From: Nocardioides sp. InS609-2
GTDB lineage: Bacteria; Actinomycetota; Actinomycetes; Propionibacteriales; Nocardioidaceae
Length of the DNA: 64,000 bases
Reading direction: 5' to 3'
Assembly (NCBI RefSeq): GCF_023208195.1
Contig: NZ_CP060034.1
Location: 3,224,001 to 3,288,000, forward strand
Part shown: positions 9,552 through 21,472 of the stretch, piece by piece
Position numbering within the stretch: position 1 is the first letter of the stretch
How the letters are laid out: each line of letters begins with the position of its first letter
Position numbers and translations under genes: made by a program
The notes under the pieces: model-generated
The model's input: only the letters and a program-made list of their open reading frames with translations
Databases searched by the model: none
What the model was told of the DNA's origin: nothing

Positions 9552-10867
9552 CCGACGTACTCACCCCGGTCCTCACCAACAACTGGGACCAGGACCGCAG
9601 CTGGACCCTTGCCTCCTACGAGGCGCAGGGCGGCTACGGCGCGCTGAAGAAGGCGCTCTCGCCTGAATTCGGAGGGCCCGACGCGATAATTTCCGCCGTC
9701 AAGGACTCCGGTCTGCGCGGCCGCGGCGGCGCCGGCTTCCCCACGGGCCTGAAGTGGGGGTTCATCCCTCAGGACAACCCCAAGCCCAAGTACCTCGTGG
9801 TCAACGCGGACGAGTCCGAGCCGGGCACCTGCAAGGACATCCCGCTCATGATGGCGACCCCACACACCCTCGTCGAGGGCGTCATCATCAGCTCGTTCGC
9901 GATCCGTGCCAACACGGCTTTCATCTACATCCGCGGCGAGGTCCTCCACGTCATCCGTCGCGTGCAGCGTGCGGTGCAGGAGGCCTACCTGGCCGGTCAC
10001 CTCGGCAAGAACATCCACGGCTCGGGGTTCGACCTCGACGTCGTGGTGCACGCCGGTGCCGGCGCCTACATCTGTGGCGAGGAGACCGCGCTGCTCGAGG
10101 GCCTCGAGGGTCGCCGCGGCCAGCCTCGCCTGCGTCCGCCGTTCCCCGCCGTGGCCGGTCTCTACGCCAGCCCGACGGTCATCAACAACGTCGAGTCCAT
10201 CGCCTCGGTGCCGAGCATCATCGACAACGGCGCGGCCTGGTTCTCCTCGATGGGCACCGAGCGCTCCAAGGGCTTCGGCATCTTCAGCCTTTCGGGCCAC
10301 GTCACCAACCCCGGCCAGTACGAAGCCCCGCTGGGCATCACCCTGCGCAAGCTGATCGAGCTGGCCGGTGGCATGCGCAACGGTCGAGAGCTGAAGTTCT
10401 GGACGCCCGGCGGCTCTTCGACCCCGCTGCTCACGGCCGAGCACCTCGACGTACCCCTTGACTTCGAAGGCGTCGGCGCTGCCGGCTCGATGCTCGGCAC
10501 CCGGGCCCTGCAGATCTTCGACGAGACGGTGTGCGTCGTGCGCGCGACGCTGCGCTGGACCGAGTTCTACAAGCACGAGTCCTGCGGCAAGTGCACCCCG
10601 TGCCGCGAAGGCACGTGGTGGCTCGTGCAGACGCTGGCCCGGCTCGACAAGGGCCAGGGCACCGAGGAAGACCTCGACACGATGCTCGACCAGTGCGACA
10701 ACATCCTGGGCCGCTCGTTCTGCGCGCTCGCCGATGGCGCGGTCAGCCCGATCCAGTCGTCGATCCAATACTTCCGCGACGAGTTCATCGAGCACTTCAA
10801 CCACGGTGGCTGCCCGTTCGACCCCGCGGCCTCGACCCTCTTCGCGCCGGCAGGAGCGAACGCCTGA
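9548..10867 (+). CDS. nuoF: NADH-quinone oxidoreductase subunit F
   Basis: A 439-residue NADH-binding subunit with FMN and the N3 [4Fe-4S] cluster. The FMN/NADH glycine-rich loop [15 protein letters not shown] (about 56-70) and [14 protein letters not shown] are present. The cluster ligands are Cys346, Cys349 and Cys352 ([11 protein letters not shown]) plus Cys392 (RSFCALAD). The start is GTG, overlapping the nuoE stop. With NuoE and NuoG it forms the electron input module. Confidence 0.97.
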   Translation: MTDVLTPVLTNNWDQDRSWTLASYEAQGGYGALKKALSPEFGGPDAIISAVKDSGLRGRGGAGFPTGLKWGFIPQDNPKPKYLVVNADESEPGTCKDIPLMMATPHTLVEGVIISSFAIRANTAFIYIRGEVLHVIRRVQRAVQEAYLAGHLGKNIHGSGFDLDVVVHAGAGAYICGEETALLEGLEGRRGQPRLRPPFPAVAGLYASPTVINNVESIASVPSIIDNGAAWFSSMGTERSKGFGIFSLSGHVTNPGQYEAPLGITLRKLIELAGGMRNGRELKFWTPGGSSTPLLTAEHLDVPLDFEGVGAAGSMLGTRALQIFDETVCVVRATLRWTEFYKHESCGKCTPCREGTWWLVQTLARLDKGQGTEEDLDTMLDQCDNILGRSFCALADGAVSPIQSSIQYFRDEFIEHFNHGGCPFDPAASTLFAPAGANA

Positions 10868-13296
10868 TGACGACCACGCCTGATAAGACGACGCTGGTCT
10901 CGCTGACGATCGACGGCGTCTCGGTCAGCGTTCCTCCGGGCACTCTGGTCATCCGGGCGGCCGAGCAGGTCGGGGTGCAGATCCCGAGGTTCTGCGACCA
11001 CCCGCTGCTCGCGCCGGTCGGCGCGTGCCGCCAGTGCCTCGTCGAGGTGGCGATGCCCGGCCCCGACGGCTCGCTTCGCCAGATGCAGGGCCCGCCCGGA
11101 CGCATGAAGCCGCAGGCCTCCTGCACCCTGGTCGCCACCGAGGGCATGGAGGTGAAGACCCAGCTCTCCTCCGAGGGTGCCGACAAGGCCCAGCAGGGGA
11201 TCATGGAGTTCCTGCTGGTCAACCACCCGCTCGACTGCCCGGTCTGCGACAAGGGCGGTGAGTGCCCGCTGCAGAACCAGGCGATGTCCAACGGCCGCGG
11301 CGAGTCCCGGTACGACGGCGTGAAGCGCACGTTCCCCAAGCCGATCCACATCTCGCCGCAGGTGCTGCTCGACCGCGAGCGGTGCGTGCTGTGTGCCCGC
11401 TGCACCCGTTTCTCCAACGAGATCGCCGGCGACCCGTTCATCGAGCTGATCGAGCGGGGTGCCCTCCAGCAGGTCGGCATCTACGAGAAGCAGCCGTTCG
11501 AGTCCTACTTCTCGGGCAACGCGATCCAGATCTGCCCGGTGGGCGCGCTCACCTCGGCCGAGTACCGATTCCGCTCGCGCCCGTTCGACCTGGTCTCCAG
11601 TCCCTCGATCGCGGAGCACGACGCGTGTGGTGCATCGATCCGCATCGACCACCGTCGCGGCAAGGTCATGCGGCGCCTCGCGGGCAATGACCCCGAGGTC
11701 AACGAGGAGTGGATCACCGACAAGGACCGTTTCGCGTTCGGCTACGCCCGCGCCACCGACCGGCTCACCCACCCGCAGGTGCGCGACGACGAGACAGGTG
11801 AGCTCCGGCCCGCGTCGTGGCCCGAGGCATTCGCCGTTGCAGCACGCGGCCTGCGTGCGGCCGGTGCGAGCGCCGTACTCACCGGTGGACGTGTCACCGC
11901 CGAGGACGCCTACGCCTACTCGAAGTTCGCCCGCATCGCGCTCGGCACCAACGACATCGACTTCCGCTCCCGGCCGCTTTCGGTCGAGGAGACGTCGTTC
12001 CTCGCCGCCCACGTCGCGCTGTCGGGTGGTGTCACCTATGCCGACCTCGAGAAGGCGTCGGTCGTCGTGCTCGCCGGGTTCGAGCCCGAGGACGAAGCCG
12101 GCACGCTCTTCCTGCGGCTCCGCAAGGCGTCGAAGAAGACGACCCGCGTCGTTTCCATCGCGCCCTTCACCACGCGCGGCCTGAGCAAGATGAACGGCAG
12201 GCTGGTGCCGACCGCGCCCGGTGACGAAGGAGCGGCGCTGGCCGCGCTCGCCAACGACGGCGAAGTCGCCCTCGACGGCGGCGGCGTGATCCTGGTCGGC
12301 GAGCGCCTCGCCACCTCGCCCGGTGCGCTGGCCGCGGCTCTCGACCTGGCCGCCACCACCGGTGCCCGGCTCGTCTGGGTGCCGCGTCGCGCCGGCGACC
12401 GCGGTGCGGTCGAGAACGGCTGCCTGCCCAACCTGCTGCCCGGTGGCCGGCCGGTCGCCGATGCCGGCGCCCGCGTCGACGCGGCTGCCGCGTGGGGCGT
12501 CGACTCACTGCCCGACAAGGTCGGCCGTGACGCCGACGCCATCGTGGCCGGGCTCTCCTCCGGTGACGTGCAGGGCCTCGTCATCGGCGGCGTCGACCCC
12601 GACGACACCCGTGACCCGGCCGCCACCCGCGCGGCCATCGAGAACGCCGCGTTCGTGGTCGCCCTCGAGCTGCGCGAGACCGACGTGACGCGGGCCGCCG
12701 ACGTGGTGTTCCCGGTCGCACCGGTCACCGACAAGTCCGGCACGTTCGTCACCTGGGACGCCCTCACCCGCGGCTTCGACGCGGTGTTCGCCAACCCCGC
12801 GTCGCTGCCCGACCTGCGCGTCCTCGCCGGCATCGCCGACGAGCTGGGCACGCCGCTCGGCTTCCGCACGGTCGCCGAGGTCTGGGACGAGATGGTCGCC
12901 TTCGGCCCGTGGGACGGCGCCAGCCCGGCGTTCGACCAGGGCAAGCCGCCGAAGACGACGCGCGCCAAGGCCGGCTCGCTCAAGTTGGCCACCTGGAAGC
13001 AGATGATCGACAACGGCTCCCTCCAGGACGGCGACGAGCACCTCCGCGCCACCGCGCGCAGGCCGGTCGCGCGCCTCGGCCAGACGGCGTACGACGACCT
13101 CTTCGGCATGCTCGACCCCGGCACCGTCCCGCAGGCGACCCTCACCGGCGACCGCGGCGCGGTCACCCTCCCGGTCGAGGTCGCCGACCTGCCCGACGGG
13201 GTCGTCTGGGTGCCTGCCAACTCGTTCGGCAACGGTGTGCTGGCTGACCTGGCCTCACCTGGCAGCACGGTCCTGGTGAAGGGAGTCCGCGCATGA
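10867..13296 (+). CDS. nuoG: NADH-quinone oxidoreductase subunit G
   Basis: An 809-residue subunit of the input module. The N-terminal ferredoxin-like domain has ligands for three clusters: N1b (Cys43, Cys54, Cys57, Cys86), N5 (His120, Cys124, Cys127, Cys133) and N4 (Cys173, Cys176, Cys179, Cys223). The following molybdopterin-oxidoreductase-like domain keeps only one cysteine where the N7 cluster would sit ([12 protein letters not shown]), so N7 is absent, as in many species. The rest of this domain is a structural relic without cofactor motifs. The ATG overlaps the nuoF stop. Confidence 0.96.
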   Translation: MTTTPDKTTLVSLTIDGVSVSVPPGTLVIRAAEQVGVQIPRFCDHPLLAPVGACRQCLVEVAMPGPDGSLRQMQGPPGRMKPQASCTLVATEGMEVKTQLSSEGADKAQQGIMEFLLVNHPLDCPVCDKGGECPLQNQAMSNGRGESRYDGVKRTFPKPIHISPQVLLDRERCVLCARCTRFSNEIAGDPFIELIERGALQQVGIYEKQPFESYFSGNAIQICPVGALTSAEYRFRSRPFDLVSSPSIAEHDACGASIRIDHRRGKVMRRLAGNDPEVNEEWITDKDRFAFGYARATDRLTHPQVRDDETGELRPASWPEAFAVAARGLRAAGASAVLTGGRVTAEDAYAYSKFARIALGTNDIDFRSRPLSVEETSFLAAHVALSGGVTYADLEKASVVVLAGFEPEDEAGTLFLRLRKASKKTTRVVSIAPFTTRGLSKMNGRLVPTAPGDEGAALAALANDGEVALDGGGVILVGERLATSPGALAAALDLAATTGARLVWVPRRAGDRGAVENGCLPNLLPGGRPVADAGARVDAAAAWGVDSLPDKVGRDADAIVAGLSSGDVQGLVIGGVDPDDTRDPAATRAAIENAAFVVALELRETDVTRAADVVFPVAPVTDKSGTFVTWDALTRGFDAVFANPASLPDLRVLAGIADELGTPLGFRTVAEVWDEMVAFGPWDGASPAFDQGKPPKTTRAKAGSLKLATWKQMIDNGSLQDGDEHLRATARRPVARLGQTAYDDLFGMLDPGTVPQATLTGDRGAVTLPVEVADLPDGVVWVPANSFGNGVLADLASPGSTVLVKGVRA

Positions 13297-14687
13297 GCTC
13301 GTCACTGAGTGTTGTCCCGGCGCTGCTGCCGATGGTCGACGACCTGTCGGCCTTCGGCAAGGACCCGTGGTGGCTGGTCATCATCAAGGCCGTCGTCATC
13401 TTCATCGTCCTGGTCGTGCTGACCCTCTTCAACATCTGGTGGGAGCGCCGGGTCGTGGCCCGGATGCAACACCGCATCGGCCCCAACGTGCACGGCCCCT
13501 TCGGTCTGCTGCAGTCGCTCGCCGACGGCGTGAAGCTCGCGCTGAAGGAGGACATCATCCCCAAGGCTGCCGACAAGGTGGTCTTCCTGCTCGCGCCGGT
13601 GATCGCGGTGATCCCCGCGTTCGTGACGTTCTCGGTGATCCCGTTCGGGCCCGAGGTCGGGCTGCCGTTCACCGACCGCACCACGCCTCTCCAGCTCACC
13701 GACATGCCGGTCGCAGTGCTCTTCGTGATGGCGATCGCCTCCATCGGCATCTACGGCATCGTGCTCGGCGGCTGGTCCTCCGGGTCGACGTACTCCCTCC
13801 TCGGTGGCCTGCGTTCGAGCGCCCAGATGATCTCCTACGAGGTCGCCATGGGTCTCGCGCTCGTCGCGGTGTTCCTCTACGCCGGGTCGATGTCGACGTC
13901 CGGCATCGTCGAGGCGCAGACGAGCAACAACACGCTCGACGTGTTCGGGCTCGACATCCCCGTCCCGGGCTGGTTCGCGTTCGTCCTGCTGCCGTCGTTC
14001 GTCATCTACGTCATCTCGATGGTGGGCGAGACCAACCGCGCGCCCTTCGACCTCCCCGAGGCCGAGGGCGAGCTGGTGGGCGGCTTCCACACTGAATACT
14101 CCAGCCTGAAGTTCGCGCTGTTCTTCCTGGCCGAGTACATCAACATGGCGACCGTCTCCGCGCTGGCCACCACCTTGTTCCTGGGCGGCTGGCGCGCGCC
14201 GTGGCCGATCTCGATCTGGGACGGCGCCAACGAGGGCTACTGGCCCGTGCTGTGGTTCTTCGGCAAGGTCCTCGCCTTCATCTTCTTCTTCATCTGGCTG
14301 CGTGGCTCGCTGCCGCGGCTGCGCTACGACCAGTTCATGGCGTTCGGATGGAAGGTGCTCATCCCGGCCTCCCTGCTGTGGATCGTCGCGGTCGCGACCA
14401 TCCGCGTGCTCTCGGGCTCCGAGGACCTCGACCAGCGCTACGTGCTGGGTGTCATCGGCGTGCTGTTCGCGATCTTCCTGGTGATGTTCTTCGTCGGCGA
14501 CGTGCTCGACAAGCGGAAGGACGCCGACCTCGACGACGAGCCGGCTGCCCCGGTCGACCCGTACGCCGGTGGCTTCCCGGTGCCGCCGATGCCCGAAGGC
14601 GGCCCCGTTCGCGGCGCTGCCGTCCCGCTCACCTTCCGCACGACCACGACGGCGGCCTCTGTGACCGCCGATGGTGAGGAGATCTGA
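13293..14687 (+). CDS. nuoH: NADH-quinone oxidoreductase subunit H
   Basis: A 464-residue membrane subunit with about eight to nine transmembrane helices that links the quinone cavity to the proton channel. Family motifs are [28 protein letters not shown], and the acidic loop [20 protein letters not shown]. After the last helix there is a hydrophilic tail of some 60 residues, Pro- and Thr-rich, absent from E. coli NuoH. The ATG overlaps the nuoG stop as ATGA. Confidence 0.97.
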   Translation: MSSSLSVVPALLPMVDDLSAFGKDPWWLVIIKAVVIFIVLVVLTLFNIWWERRVVARMQHRIGPNVHGPFGLLQSLADGVKLALKEDIIPKAADKVVFLLAPVIAVIPAFVTFSVIPFGPEVGLPFTDRTTPLQLTDMPVAVLFVMAIASIGIYGIVLGGWSSGSTYSLLGGLRSSAQMISYEVAMGLALVAVFLYAGSMSTSGIVEAQTSNNTLDVFGLDIPVPGWFAFVLLPSFVIYVISMVGETNRAPFDLPEAEGELVGGFHTEYSSLKFALFFLAEYINMATVSALATTLFLGGWRAPWPISIWDGANEGYWPVLWFFGKVLAFIFFFIWLRGSLPRLRYDQFMAFGWKVLIPASLLWIVAVATIRVLSGSEDLDQRYVLGVIGVLFAIFLVMFFVGDVLDKRKDADLDDEPAAPVDPYAGGFPVPPMPEGGPVRGAAVPLTFRTTTTAASVTADGEEI

Positions 14688-15274
14688 TGGCCGAGCCTGA
14701 GTCGAAGACCCTGAAGGAGCAGTTCTGGGACCCCGTTGCGGGTTTCGGCGTGACGTTCCGGACGATGTTCAAGAAGGTCGTCACCGAGCAGTACCCCTTC
14801 GAGAAGATGCCGACGGCACCGCGCTTCCACGGCCGGCACCAGCTGAACCGCTGGCCCGACGGCCTCGAGAAGTGCATCGGCTGCGAGCTGTGCGCCTGGG
14901 CCTGCCCGGCCGACGCGATCTACGTCGAGGGCGGGTCCAACTCCGACGCCCCCGACGGCGAGCGGTACAGCCCCGGTGAGCGCTACGGCGCCGTCTACCA
15001 GATCAACTACCTGCGCTGCATCCTCTGCGGCCTGTGCATCGAGGCGTGCCCGACCCGTGCGCTGACGATGACCAACGAGTACGAGCTGGCCGACAACAAC
15101 CGGGCCGACCTGATCTACGAGAAGAGCGACCTACTGGCCCCGCTGCTTCCCGGCATGGAGCAGCCTCCGCACGCGATGCGCCTGGGCACCGACGAGGGCG
15201 ACTACTACCGCGGCAACTTCTCCGGTCCCGGGTCCGCACCCGAGCCGGGCGCCCCGGTGGGAGGTGCGCACTGA
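14687..15274 (+). CDS. nuoI: NADH-quinone oxidoreductase subunit I
   Basis: A 195-residue ferredoxin-type subunit with two [4Fe-4S] clusters, N6a and N6b. Ligands are Cys63, 66, 69, 73 ([12 protein letters not shown]) and Cys111, 114, 117, 121 ([12 protein letters not shown]). It passes electrons from NuoG to the N2 cluster in NuoB. The ATG overlaps the nuoH stop, and the stop overlaps the nuoJ ATG. Confidence 0.97.
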   Translation: MAEPESKTLKEQFWDPVAGFGVTFRTMFKKVVTEQYPFEKMPTAPRFHGRHQLNRWPDGLEKCIGCELCAWACPADAIYVEGGSNSDAPDGERYSPGERYGAVYQINYLRCILCGLCIEACPTRALTMTNEYELADNNRADLIYEKSDLLAPLLPGMEQPPHAMRLGTDEGDYYRGNFSGPGSAPEPGAPVGGAH

Positions 15275-16089
15275 TGGCCTTCTGGATCCTCGCCCCGATC
15301 ATGGTGATCGCCGCTCTCGGCATCCTGTTCGTCCGCAAGGCGGTGCACGCCGCGCTGCTGCTGGCCGTCGTGATGATCAGCCTCGCCATCCTGTACGCCG
15401 TACTCGACGCGCCGTTCCTCTTCGCCGTGCAGATCATCGTCTACACCGGCGCCATCTTGATGCTGTTCCTCTTCGTGCTGATGCTCGTCGGCGTCGACGC
15501 CTCCGACTCGGTGGTCGAGACGATCAGGGGCCAGCGGGTGATGGCCATCGTGGCCGGCCTGGTGCTCGGACTCGTCCTGGTCATCGGCCTGGGCCAGATC
15601 TCGCTCGGCACGGTCGTCGGTCTCGACGACGCCAACGAGGGTGGCAACATCCAGTCGCTAGCCAACATCCTGTTCGGTCGCTACGTCTTCGCGTTCGAGG
15701 CCACCAGCGCGCTGCTCATCACCGCCGCCATCGGCGCGATGGTGCTCGCCCACCGCGAGCGCCTCGAGCCGAAGGCCACGCAGGCCTCGATGGCGGCCCG
15801 CCGGATGCAGGACTACGCCACCACCGGCAAGCACCCTGGCCCGCTGCCCTCGCCCGGTGTCTACGCGCGTCACAACGCCGTCGACACCCCGGCTCTGCTG
15901 CCCGACGGCACCGCGTCGGAGATCTCGATCTCCCGCGTGCTCGCGGCCCGGGGCACGGTGCGCTCGGCGCCCGCCATGGTCGACGACATCACCGAGGTGC
16001 AGCGCCAGCTCGGCATCGACTCGAAGAGGATGCCCGAGACCGGTGGCAAGACCGGCGCCCCTGCCAACACCGAGGAGGACGAGCGATGA
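15274..16089 (+). CDS. nuoJ: NADH-quinone oxidoreductase subunit J
   Basis: A 271-residue membrane subunit with five predicted helices up to about residue 165 (including the third helix around [19 protein letters not shown]). A hydrophilic tail of about 100 residues follows, rich in Ala, Arg and Thr. E. coli NuoJ has only 184 residues and no such tail. The ATG overlaps the nuoI stop; the nuoK ATG overlaps its stop. Confidence 0.95.
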   Translation: MAFWILAPIMVIAALGILFVRKAVHAALLLAVVMISLAILYAVLDAPFLFAVQIIVYTGAILMLFLFVLMLVGVDASDSVVETIRGQRVMAIVAGLVLGLVLVIGLGQISLGTVVGLDDANEGGNIQSLANILFGRYVFAFEATSALLITAAIGAMVLAHRERLEPKATQASMAARRMQDYATTGKHPGPLPSPGVYARHNAVDTPALLPDGTASEISISRVLAARGTVRSAPAMVDDITEVQRQLGIDSKRMPETGGKTGAPANTEEDER

Positions 16090-16379
16090 ACGAGTACGTC
16101 GTCCTCTCGGCCATCCTGTTCACGATCGGCTGCATCGGGGTGCTCACCCGGCGCAACGCCATCGTGGTGTTCATGTGCGTCGAGCTGATGCTCAACGCCA
16201 GCAACCTGGCCTTCGTCACCTTCGCCAAGCAGCACGGCAACCTCGACGGCCAGATCGCCGCCTTCTTCGTGATGGTGGTCGCTGCGGCCGAGGTCGTCAT
16301 CGGGCTCGCGATCATCATGACCATCTTCCGGACCCGTCGCTCGGCCTCGGTCGACGACGCCAGCCTGCTGAAGTACTGA
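16086..16379 (+). CDS. nuoK: NADH-quinone oxidoreductase subunit K
   Basis: A 97-residue three-helix membrane subunit (MrpC-like). The second helix holds the conserved acidic residue for proton transfer ([14 protein letters not shown]), and the third has a second glutamate ([15 protein letters not shown]). It overlaps nuoJ by four bases. The gap to nuoL is 13 bases, one of only two non-overlapping joints inside the operon. Confidence 0.96.
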   Translation: MNEYVVLSAILFTIGCIGVLTRRNAIVVFMCVELMLNASNLAFVTFAKQHGNLDGQIAAFFVMVVAAAEVVIGLAIIMTIFRTRRSASVDDASLLKY

Positions 16380-16392
16380 GGGGTCTGCGCAC

Positions 16393-18345
16393 ATGTCCAT
16401 CGCACTCCAAGAGACCATCCCTGTGGTCGACCCGACCGCAGCTGACGGGATCTTCTCCCTGCTGTGGCTGGTGATCGCGCTCCCGCTTGCCGGCGCCGTG
16501 ATCCTCCTCGTCGGCGGACCCCTCACCCGGTCGACGGGCAAGAGCGCCCTCGACCGCTGGGGGCACCTGCTCGGCACCGCCACCGCCGTCGGATCCTTCC
16601 TGCTCAGCCTGGCGTTGTTCGTCACGCTGCTGGGCCGGGGTGAGGAGGAGCGGCAGGTCGGCCAGCACCTCTACACCTGGTTCCAGGCGGGCGGCCTGGA
16701 CGTCGGCATGGACCTGCTCTACGACCCGCTCTCGGCGGTGTTCCTGCTGCTGATCACCGGTGTGGGCTCGCTGATCCACGTCTACTCCGTCGGCTACATG
16801 GAGCACGACGAGCGTCGTCGCCGATTCTTCGGCTACCTCAACCTGTTCGTCGCCGCCATGCTGATGCTGGTGCTGTCGGCCAATTTCCTCGGCCTGTTCC
16901 TCGGCTGGGAGGGGGTCGGCCTCGCGTCGTACCTGCTGATCGGCTTCTGGCAGCACAAGCACTCCGCCGCTGCCGCAGCCAAGAAGGCGTTCGTCGTCAA
17001 CCGCGTCGGTGACATCGGCCTGTCGCTGGCGATCGCGCTGATGTTCGCGACGTTCGGCACCACCGACTTCTCCGGCATCAGCGCAGCTGCGGGTGGCGCC
17101 TCCGAAGGCACCCTCACCGCGATCGGCCTGCTGCTCCTGCTCGGCGCGTGCGGCAAGTCGGCCCAGGTCCCGCTGCAGTCCTGGCTCCTCGACGCCATGG
17201 AGGGCCCGACCCCGGTGTCGGCGCTCATCCACGCCGCGACGATGGTCACCGCCGGCGTCTACCTCGTCACCCGCTCCAACTTCATCTTCGAGCTCGCGCC
17301 CACGGCGCAGACCGCGGTCGTCGTCGTAGGTGTCGTCACGCTGCTGTGGGGTGCGGTCATCGGTTGTGCCAAGGACGACATCAAGAAGGCGCTGGCCGGC
17401 TCGACCATGAGCCAGATCGGCTACATGATGCTGGCCGCTGGCCTCGGCACCGCGGGCTACCCGTTCGCGATCTTCCACCTGCTGACGCATGGCTTCTTCA
17501 AGGCCAACATGTTCCTCGGCGCCGGCTCGGTCATGCACGGCATGAACGACGACGTCGACATGCGGCACTACGGCGCGCTCAGCAAGGCGATGCCGGTGAC
17601 GTTCCTGACGTTCTCGATGGGCTACCTCGCCATCATCGGCTTCCCGGGCTTCTCAGGCTTCTGGTCGAAGGACAAGATCATCGAGACCGCGCTCGCCGAC
17701 AACTGGGTCGTCGGGCTGTGCGCCCTGGCCGGTGCCGGCATCACCGCGTTCTACATGACCCGGTTGATGCTGATGACCTTCTTCGGCGAGAAGCGCTGGG
17801 AGAATGGCGTGCACCCGCACGAGTCGCCGCGCGTCATGACGGTCCCGCTCATGGTGCTCGCCGCGCTGTCCGTGCTGGGCGGTGTGCTGCTGCTCGGTGA
17901 GTGGATCGTCGACTGGCTCAGCCCGGTGACCGGAGTCGCCGAGCACCACGAGCCGCCGCTGCCCGCACTCGTCATCACCCTGCTGGCCGTCGCCGTCGTG
18001 GCCGTCGGCGTGGCCGTCGCCTGGCTGCTCGTCGGTCGCCGCGACGTGCCGCGCACTGCTCCGCAGGACGTCTCCTTCGCCACCCGGGCCGCCCGCGCCG
18101 ACATCTACGGCGACGCGATCAATGACGCGTTCGTGGTGCAGCCTGGCTCACGTCTCGTCAGTGGGCTCACCACCATGGACCGGGTCGGCATCGACGGTGC
18201 CGTCGAGGGTGGTGCCGCAACGCTCGGCGGGCTCTCGGGCGTGCTCCGCCGGGTCCAGAACGGCTACGTCCGGTCCTACGCACTCTCCCTGCTCGGCGGC
18301 GTCCTGCTCGTCGTACTCGCACTGCTGGCGGTGAACCTCGCATGA
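16393..18345 (+). CDS. nuoL: NADH-quinone oxidoreductase subunit L
   Basis: A 650-residue antiporter-like proton-pumping subunit with 14 or more transmembrane helices. It shows the NuoL signature: [35 protein letters not shown] with the key glutamate, and [20 protein letters not shown] with the channel lysine and WLxDAM motif. The C-terminal lateral helix and final transmembrane anchor lie in the last 120 residues. The stop overlaps the nuoM ATG. Confidence 0.97.
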   Translation: MSIALQETIPVVDPTAADGIFSLLWLVIALPLAGAVILLVGGPLTRSTGKSALDRWGHLLGTATAVGSFLLSLALFVTLLGRGEEERQVGQHLYTWFQAGGLDVGMDLLYDPLSAVFLLLITGVGSLIHVYSVGYMEHDERRRRFFGYLNLFVAAMLMLVLSANFLGLFLGWEGVGLASYLLIGFWQHKHSAAAAAKKAFVVNRVGDIGLSLAIALMFATFGTTDFSGISAAAGGASEGTLTAIGLLLLLGACGKSAQVPLQSWLLDAMEGPTPVSALIHAATMVTAGVYLVTRSNFIFELAPTAQTAVVVVGVVTLLWGAVIGCAKDDIKKALAGSTMSQIGYMMLAAGLGTAGYPFAIFHLLTHGFFKANMFLGAGSVMHGMNDDVDMRHYGALSKAMPVTFLTFSMGYLAIIGFPGFSGFWSKDKIIETALADNWVVGLCALAGAGITAFYMTRLMLMTFFGEKRWENGVHPHESPRVMTVPLMVLAALSVLGGVLLLGEWIVDWLSPVTGVAEHHEPPLPALVITLLAVAVVAVGVAVAWLLVGRRDVPRTAPQDVSFATRAARADIYGDAINDAFVVQPGSRLVSGLTTMDRVGIDGAVEGGAATLGGLSGVLRRVQNGYVRSYALSLLGGVLLVVLALLAVNLA

Positions 18346-19883
18346 ACGACTTTCCCTGGTTGACAACACTGATCCTGATCCCGTTGGTCGGTGCTGTCGT
18401 CACGGCGTTCCTGCCGAGCGGCCCGCGCGAGCCGCTGGCCAAGCAGGTCGGCCTCGGCTTCGCCGTGCTGGCGCTGGTGCCGGCCGTGATCGTGGCCGCC
18501 GACTTCTCGGCCGGCGGCGGCTTCCAGTCGACGGAGCAGCACGAGTGGATCGGCGCGTTCGGCGCCAACTACGCCGTCGGTGTCGACGGCCTTGGCCTGC
18601 TGATGGTGCTGCTGACCGTCGTACTCATCCCGATCGTGATGCTCGCGTCATGGCGTGACTCCGACGAGGGCAACACCAAGACGTTCTTCGCCTGGACCCT
18701 CGCGCTCGAGGCGATGAGCCTCGCGGTGTTCACCGCGACCGACGTGTTCCTCTTCTACGTCGTCTTCGAGGCGACGCTGATCCCGGCGTACTTCCTGATC
18801 GGGGGGTTCGGCCGCACGGGTCGCGGCCGCGCCGCCACGAAGTTCCTGATCTACCAGCTCGCCGGCGGACTGGTGATGCTCGGTTCGGTGATCGGCCTGT
18901 ACGTCGTCTCCGCCAACCAGGGCACGCCGTCCTACCTGATCACCGACCTGGCCGCCCTCGACATCTCCGGCGACACGCAGAAGTGGCTGTTCGTCGGGTT
19001 CTTCATCGCGTTCGCGATCAAGGCGCCGATGTTCCCGGTGCACACCTGGCTGGCCGACACGACCGAGAAGGCGACCACCGGCACGTCGGTGCTGCTTGTC
19101 TGCATCCTCGACAAGATCGGCACGTTCGGCATGCTGCGGTTCTGCCTCGGGCTGCTGCCCGACGCGTCGCGGTGGGCCACGCCGGTCGTCGTCGTGCTCG
19201 CCCTGATCTCCATCGTGTACGGCGCGCTGGTGGCCATCGGCCAGGACGACCTCCTGCGCCTGATCGGTCTCACGTCGCTGTCGCACTTCGGCTTCATCGT
19301 GCTCGGCATCTTCGTGTTCTCCACGCAGGGCGGCACCGGCGCGATCCTCTACATGGTCAACCACGGCATCGCCACCGCGGCGCTGTTCATCGTGGCGGGC
19401 TACCTGATCCGTCGTCGCGGCACCTCGCTGATCAGCCAGATGGGCGGCATCGAGAAGAAGGCACCGGTCCTGGCCGGGCTGTTCCTCATCGCCGGTCTCG
19501 CCGCGTGCGGTCTGCCGGGTCTCTCGCCGTTCGTGTCCGAGATGCTGGTGATCATCGCCGCGTTCGGACACAGCTGGTGGGCGGGCGCAGTCGCCGTCAC
19601 CGCGATCGTGCTGTCCGCGGTCTACGTGCTGTGGCTGTACCAACGCGCCTTCACCGGCCCGGTGCTGCCCGAGGGCGAGGCCGTCACCGACCTCGACCGC
19701 CGTGAGGTGGGCACACTCGCGCCGCTGATGCTGGCGCTCGTGCTCTTCGGCTTCTACCCGATGCCGCTGCTCGACATCATCAACCCCAACGTCGAGACGA
19801 CGCTGACACACGTCGGGGTCAACGACGAGGCGCCGACCGTGCCCGCCGCTGACGACGACGTCGCCGAGGGAGCTCACCCGTGA
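18342..19883 (+). CDS. nuoM: NADH-quinone oxidoreductase subunit M
   Basis: A 513-residue antiporter-like subunit. Motifs include [20 protein letters not shown] with the conserved glutamate, and [20 protein letters not shown] with the channel lysine. It has about 14 helices. It pumps protons next to NuoL and NuoN in the membrane arm. The ATG overlaps the nuoL stop; the stop overlaps the GTG of nuoN. Confidence 0.97.
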   Translation: MNDFPWLTTLILIPLVGAVVTAFLPSGPREPLAKQVGLGFAVLALVPAVIVAADFSAGGGFQSTEQHEWIGAFGANYAVGVDGLGLLMVLLTVVLIPIVMLASWRDSDEGNTKTFFAWTLALEAMSLAVFTATDVFLFYVVFEATLIPAYFLIGGFGRTGRGRAATKFLIYQLAGGLVMLGSVIGLYVVSANQGTPSYLITDLAALDISGDTQKWLFVGFFIAFAIKAPMFPVHTWLADTTEKATTGTSVLLVCILDKIGTFGMLRFCLGLLPDASRWATPVVVVLALISIVYGALVAIGQDDLLRLIGLTSLSHFGFIVLGIFVFSTQGGTGAILYMVNHGIATAALFIVAGYLIRRRGTSLISQMGGIEKKAPVLAGLFLIAGLAACGLPGLSPFVSEMLVIIAAFGHSWWAGAVAVTAIVLSAVYVLWLYQRAFTGPVLPEGEAVTDLDRREVGTLAPLMLALVLFGFYPMPLLDIINPNVETTLTHVGVNDEAPTVPAADDDVAEGAHP

Positions 19884-21472
19884 ACGACTTCGTCAAGCCA
19901 ACCGTCGACTACTTCGAGCTCACGCCGCTGCTGATCGTCTTCGGTGTCGCGTGCGCCGGCGTACTCATCGAGGCGTTCGTGACTCGTGCACACCGCTACG
20001 TCTCCCAGAGCGTGCTCGCCGTCGGTGGTCTCGCTGCCGCGCTGGTCATGGTCGTGTTCGTGGCCCGTGAGGTGCCGACGTACGCCGACGGCTCGGCCCG
20101 TGGCGTTCTGGCTGTCGGGGGCACGCTCGCCCTCGACGGTCCCACGCTGTTTCTCTGGGGCCTGATCCTGGTGCTGGCGATCCTCGGCGGACTGCTGTTC
20201 GCCGAGCGCCACCTCGACGGCGGCGTCTCCGCCTTCGCCGGCCAGGCAGCCGCTCTGCCCGGCACCGAGGCCGAGCGCACCGCCTCGACCAGAGGTCTCG
20301 ACCACACCGAGGTCTACCCGCTGCTGATGTTCGCGGTGTTCGGCATGCTGCTGTTCCCGGCGGCCAACGACCTGCTGACGATGTTCGTGGCGCTCGAGGT
20401 GCTGTCGCTTCCGCTTTACCTGCTCACCGGGCTGGCGCGCCGCCGCCGGCTGCTGAGCCAGGAGGCCGCGCTCAAGTACTTCCTGCTCGGCGCCTTCTCC
20501 TCCGGCTTCTTCCTGTACGGCGCGGCGCTGATCTACGGCTACACCGGCTCCATGCAGTTCGGCCAGATCAGCGAGGCCGTCCGCAACGACGTCGACAACC
20601 GCGCGATGCTGCTCGTTGGCCTCGGACTGCTGGCCGTCGGCCTGCTCTTCAAGGTCGGCGCTGCGCCCTTCCAGGCCTGGACCCCCGACGTCTACCAGGG
20701 CGCGCCCACACCGGTCACCGCGTTCATGGCGGCCGGCACCAAGGTCGCCGCGTTCGGTGCGATCCTGCGACTCTTCTACGTCGCGTTCGGCGCCGACCGC
20801 TGGTCATGGCAGCCGATGATGTGGGTCATCGCGATCCTCACGATGCTCGTCGGTGCCGTGCTGGCGCTGACGCAGACCGACATCAAGCGACTGCTGGCCT
20901 ACTCGTCGGTTGCGCACACCGGCTTCATCCTCACCGGCGTCCTCGGTGTGCAGGCGAGCACCGCCATCAGCCGGGGCGAGATCACCTCGCTTCAGGCCGT
21001 GCTGTTCTACCTCGCCACCTACGGCCTCTCGACCCTCGGCGCCTTCGCGGTGGTCGGGCTGGTGCGCGACTCCGCGGGTGAGGCCACCGCGCTGAGCCGC
21101 TGGGCCGGTCTCGGCAAGGAGTCACCCGTGGTCGCCGGCGTCTTCGCGTTCTTCCTGCTCGCCATGGCCGGCATCCCCCTGACGTCGGGCTTCGTCGGCA
21201 AGTGGGCGGTCTTCTCCGTCGCCCTGGCCGCCGGGGCGTGGCCGGTGGTGGTTGCCGCGATCGTGTCCAGCATCATCGCCGTCTACCTCTACGTCCGCGT
21301 CATCGTGCTGATGTACTTCGCCGACCCGGTCGGGGACGGTCCGTCGGTTGCGCACCCCTCGGTTCTCACCGCCACGACCATCGCGGTCGGGGCTGCTGCG
21401 ACCCTGATGCTCGGCGTACTCCCGGGTCCGCTGCTGGATCTCGCGGCACGTGCTGGAGAATTCATCAGGTGA
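19880..21472 (+). CDS. nuoN: NADH-quinone oxidoreductase subunit N
   Basis: A 530-residue antiporter-like subunit. It has MFVALEVLSLPLYLLTGLAR with the family glutamate, KVGAAPFQAWTPDVYQGAPT with the channel lysine, and DIKRLLAYSSVAHTGFIL. The start is GTG at 19880, overlapping the nuoM stop. Its stop overlaps the GTG of the polyprenyl synthase, so the operon continues past complex I. Confidence 0.96.
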   Translation: MNDFVKPTVDYFELTPLLIVFGVACAGVLIEAFVTRAHRYVSQSVLAVGGLAAALVMVVFVAREVPTYADGSARGVLAVGGTLALDGPTLFLWGLILVLAILGGLLFAERHLDGGVSAFAGQAAALPGTEAERTASTRGLDHTEVYPLLMFAVFGMLLFPAANDLLTMFVALEVLSLPLYLLTGLARRRRLLSQEAALKYFLLGAFSSGFFLYGAALIYGYTGSMQFGQISEAVRNDVDNRAMLLVGLGLLAVGLLFKVGAAPFQAWTPDVYQGAPTPVTAFMAAGTKVAAFGAILRLFYVAFGADRWSWQPMMWVIAILTMLVGAVLALTQTDIKRLLAYSSVAHTGFILTGVLGVQASTAISRGEITSLQAVLFYLATYGLSTLGAFAVVGLVRDSAGEATALSRWAGLGKESPVVAGVFAFFLLAMAGIPLTSGFVGKWAVFSVALAAGAWPVVVAAIVSSIIAVYLYVRVIVLMYFADPVGDGPSVAHPSVLTATTIAVGAAATLMLGVLPGPLLDLAARAGEFIR

